A DNA stretch of 64,000 nt. Source: Plectonema cf. radiosum LEGE 06105 (GTDB lineage: Bacteria > Cyanobacteriota > Cyanobacteriia > Cyanobacteriales > Nostocaceae). Position 1 is the first letter of the stretch. Each line of letters begins with the position of its first letter. The notes beneath the pieces were generated by a model. That model was not told the origin of the DNA and ran no database searches. It saw nothing but the letters and a program-made list of their open reading frames with translations. The stretch covers positions 27,061 through 91,060 of the forward strand of contig NZ_JADEWL010000015.1 of assembly GCF_015207665.1 (NCBI RefSeq), written 5' to 3'. Positions 61,803-64,000 of the stretch are shown piece by piece. Made by a program: the position numbers and the translations under genes.

Positions 61803-64000
61803 ATGGCAGCTACAGTTCTTAATCCCGGTGATATTGCAATTATTGGATATATCACCAATGGTTCTCCCGATTCCTTTTCTTTTGTTCCCTTAGTTGATTT
61901 AGATGCGGGTACTGAAATCTACTTTACCGATAACGGTTGGAAGAGTTCTGATTCTACTTTTAGAACTGCGGAGGGAGTAGTTAAATTTACTGCTAATAGC
62001 AATATTACTGCTGGTACAGTTATTAATAGGGTAGATTCATCAAGTAATTTTACTTGGAATAACGTTTCTGGAAGTTTAGATTTAGCTGCAACGGGAGATC
62101 AAATAGCAGCATTTCAATCAACTAATTCAACTAATCCCCTATCTTCCAATTTTACAGCTATTTATCAAGTTGATAATACTGGTATTTTTGAAGACGCGAC
62201 AACTTCCAATACAGGTAGTGTAATTACTGGATTATCTCAACAAGATAATACAGCAGTTCTCCTTAATGATATTGTTGCAAAGTATGCTGCTTTTAACTTT
62301 AATACTATATCTAACGGTACGCGGGAAGAATGGTTAGCAGCGATTAATAATCCTCAAAACTGGACTTTTTCAAGTACTGGAACCGATTTACCAACAGGAA
62401 GCATTCAAGTTGTCGCTGAAATAAATAATAGCTTAGTTGTTACCAATACTAACGACAGTGGTGAAGGTTCTTTACGACAAGCAATTCAAAACGCGAACAA
62501 TCTTGCAGGTGCAAATACAATTACCTTTGATGCTAGTTTGAAGGGACAAACGATTGCTCTGACTAGCGGTGAATTACTAATAACAGATGCTGTTACTATT
62601 GAGGGTTTAGGTGCGAATCAACTTACTATTAGTGGTAATAATGCATCACGTGTCTTCAAAATTGATGATAGCAACGGCAGTAATAAAATTAATGTCACTA
62701 TCGAAGGTTTAAGTATTACAGGTGGAAAAACTACAGCAGGTGATGACAATAACGATGATGGTGCAGGTATTTGGAACCGAGAAAACCTTACCTTAAAAAA
62801 TGTTGTAGTTCGTGATAATGAAGCTGCTGATGATGGTGGTGGTATTCGTAACGATGGCACTATAGCTATTATTAATAGTACTATTGCCGATAACACCTCA
62901 ATTGGAACGAGTAATACCAGTGGTGGTGGTGGACTGATCAACACGATTGGTGCTTCAGCAACAATTGTAAATAGTACTTTTAGTGGTAATACCGCGAAAA
63001 ATGGCGGCGGTATTCGTAATGATGATAGTCTAATTTTAATTAACAGTACTCTCAGTGGTAATACTGCATCTGAAAGTGGTGGTGGATTAGTTAATACAAT
63101 TAATCCTTTAAATCCCTTTGATCCCGCATTAGGTGGTAAATCAACGATTAGCAACAGCACTATTACAAATAACATAGCCCAAAATACTAGTGGAAATAAT
63201 AGTACTTCTCAAGTAGGGGGTGGTATTGCTAACTTTGGTATTACTAATATTTCTAATAGCATTGTTGCAGCTAATACAGATAATGATGACTTTATAAACT
63301 TAGCTTTTGGTAATATTACTAGTGGTGGTAATAACTTAATCGGTAACGGTAATGGTGTAATCGGCTTGATTAGCGGTGACATTGTTGGTACAATTGCTGC
63401 TCCAATCGATCCATTACTCAGTCCTCTACAGGATAATGGTGGTGCTACTCAGACTCATGCACTTTTAAGTGGTAGTCCAGCAATTAATGCAGGTAGTAAT
63501 ACTAACCTAGCTCTAGATAGTTTTGACTTAGATAAAGATGGTAATACTACTGAGTCAATTTTCTTTGACCAAAGAGGTGTACAATTTCAGCGGACTGTTG
63601 ATAATACAGTTGATATTGGTGCCTATCAATATATCGCTCCAAACGAAGTCAATGGAACTTTTGGAGATGATCGACTCAGGGGAACCGCAAAAGATGACAT
63701 TATTGATGGAGGAGCAGGAAATGATTTTCTGTTCGGATTTGCTGGAAATGACACTTTAACTGGTGGAGATGGAAACGATAATCTCTACGGTGGTGAAGGT
63801 AATGACTCGATTGACGGTGGAGATGGTTTTGATACCCTACGAGAAACAGCAGATACCGATTTTACACTTACCAATGGTACTCTTCAAAGTGATGTTACAG
63901 GTACAGATACTTTTACCGATATTGAACGAGTTGTTTTAAGTGGGGGAGATACAGGTAATACAATTAATGCTTCTAATTACAGTGGAAATGCTTTCCTTTA
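61803..64000 (+). CDS. Large secreted beta-helix/RTX-type repeat protein, 5' part
   Basis: The 732 codons present begin MAATVLNPGDIAIIGYITNG. Residues 1-200 form a compact N-terminal domain with VDLDAGTEIYFTDNGWKSSD. About 215-560 is a parallel beta-helix of the polymorphic-outer-membrane type: it opens NDSGEGSLRQAIQNAN, and NSTISGNTA-like and GGGIRNDG repeats follow (INSTLSGNTASESGGGLVNT). Around 615-670 there are calcium-binding RTX nonapeptides (DDIIDGGAGNDFLFGFAGND, then TLTGGDGNDNLYGGEGND). There is no classical signal peptide, which fits type I secretion of RTX proteins. It is probably a surface or extracellular adhesin-like protein. It is cut by the window end. Confidence 0.88.
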   Translation, partial: MAATVLNPGDIAIIGYITNGSPDSFSFVPLVDLDAGTEIYFTDNGWKSSDSTFRTAEGVVKFTANSNITAGTVINRVDSSSNFTWNNVSGSLDLAATGDQIAAFQSTNSTNPLSSNFTAIYQVDNTGIFEDATTSNTGSVITGLSQQDNTAVLLNDIVAKYAAFNFNTISNGTREEWLAAINNPQNWTFSSTGTDLPTGSIQVVAEINNSLVVTNTNDSGEGSLRQAIQNANNLAGANTITFDASLKGQTIALTSGELLITDAVTIEGLGANQLTISGNNASRVFKIDDSNGSNKINVTIEGLSITGGKTTAGDDNNDDGAGIWNRENLTLKNVVVRDNEAADDGGGIRNDGTIAIINSTIADNTSIGTSNTSGGGGLINTIGASATIVNSTFSGNTAKNGGGIRNDDSLILINSTLSGNTASESGGGLVNTINPLNPFDPALGGKSTISNSTITNNIAQNTSGNNSTSQVGGGIANFGITNISNSIVAANTDNDDFINLAFGNITSGGNNLIGNGNGVIGLISGDIVGTIAAPIDPLLSPLQDNGGATQTHALLSGSPAINAGSNTNLALDSFDLDKDGNTTESIFFDQRGVQFQRTVDNTVDIGAYQYIAPNEVNGTFGDDRLRGTAKDDIIDGGAGNDFLFGFAGNDTLTGGDGNDNLYGGEGNDSIDGGDGFDTLRETADTDFTLTNGTLQSDVTGTDTFTDIERVVLSGGDTGNTINASNYSGNAFL

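Noticed and set aside
62618..63175. Minus-strand 185-aa frame
   Set aside because: It is antisense to the beta-helix repeats of the large surface protein and is low-complexity; a shadow of repetitive coding sequence.

Overview
The window comes from a chromosome of a filamentous, probably heterocyst-forming cyanobacterium (Nostocales; Calothrix/Rivularia/Nostoc-like). The evidence is cyanobacterium-only gene content (ndhD, ndhN, ycf35, ycf46, sqdB/sqdX sulfolipid genes, an AMIN-domain protein, a CyaB-type GAF-GAF-PAS cyclase), scattered HIP1 octamers (GCGATCGC, e.g. near 1146, 5939 and 22330), and many heptanucleotide tandem arrays of the STRR type known from heterocystous cyanobacteria. The sequence is AT-rich and the spacers are long and full of repeats.

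Layout. 1-6 kb (minus strand): the 5' part of ndhD, a coiled-coil protein, thrB, ycf35, ycf46 and a ribbon-helix-helix protein. 6-9 kb (plus): sqdB and sqdX, the two steps of sulfoquinovosyl-diacylglycerol synthesis. 9-12 kb: a class III nucleotide cyclase and a small conserved protein. 12.5-20.3 kb (plus): purC, then the envelope cluster omp85-lpxC-fabZ-lpxA-lpxB (outer-membrane protein insertion and lipid A precursor synthesis). 20.4-22.5 kb: two tandem paralogous membrane proteins. 22.8-31 kb: mnmH/selU, deoC, recO, an MFS transporter, a GT4 glycosyltransferase, and an HhH-GPD DNA glycosylase plus a HEAT-like fragment bracketed by two copies of a ~204-bp MITE-like repeat. 31-36 kb (minus): a matrixin-like metallopeptidase, secG, gpmI and an ABC-F ATPase. 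36.3-39 kb is an accessory island: an XRE regulator with a decayed tandem copy of its C-terminus, a frameshifted IS200/IS605-type tnpB, and an unrecognised 159-aa gene.

39-58 kb (minus) is the large ribosomal protein cluster, read rplC-rplD-rplW-rplB-rpsS-rplV-rpsC-rplP-rpmC-rpsQ-rplN-rplX-rplE-rpsH-rplF-rplR-rpsE-rplO-secY-adk-infA-rpmJ-rpsM-rpsK-rpoA-rplQ-truA-rplM-rpsI-rpmE-prfA. Its order is the usual cyanobacterial one, but several spacers inside it are filled with heptamer arrays. 58.8-64 kb: ndhN, a DUF3172 protein, an AMIN-domain protein, and the start of a large secreted beta-helix/RTX-type repeat protein that runs off the end.

No CRISPR array, prophage, tRNA, rRNA or secondary-metabolite cluster was seen. 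The novelty lies mainly in small mobile and structured DNA: an 87-bp MITE with 5-bp target duplications nested in a 25-bp tandem array that itself sits between terminal palindromes; a ~123-bp MITE in two opposite-facing copies; a hairpin family around AGAAGTCGGGTTTTT at many gene ends; and STRR arrays abutting start and stop codons. No complete undescribed multi-gene system could be supported.
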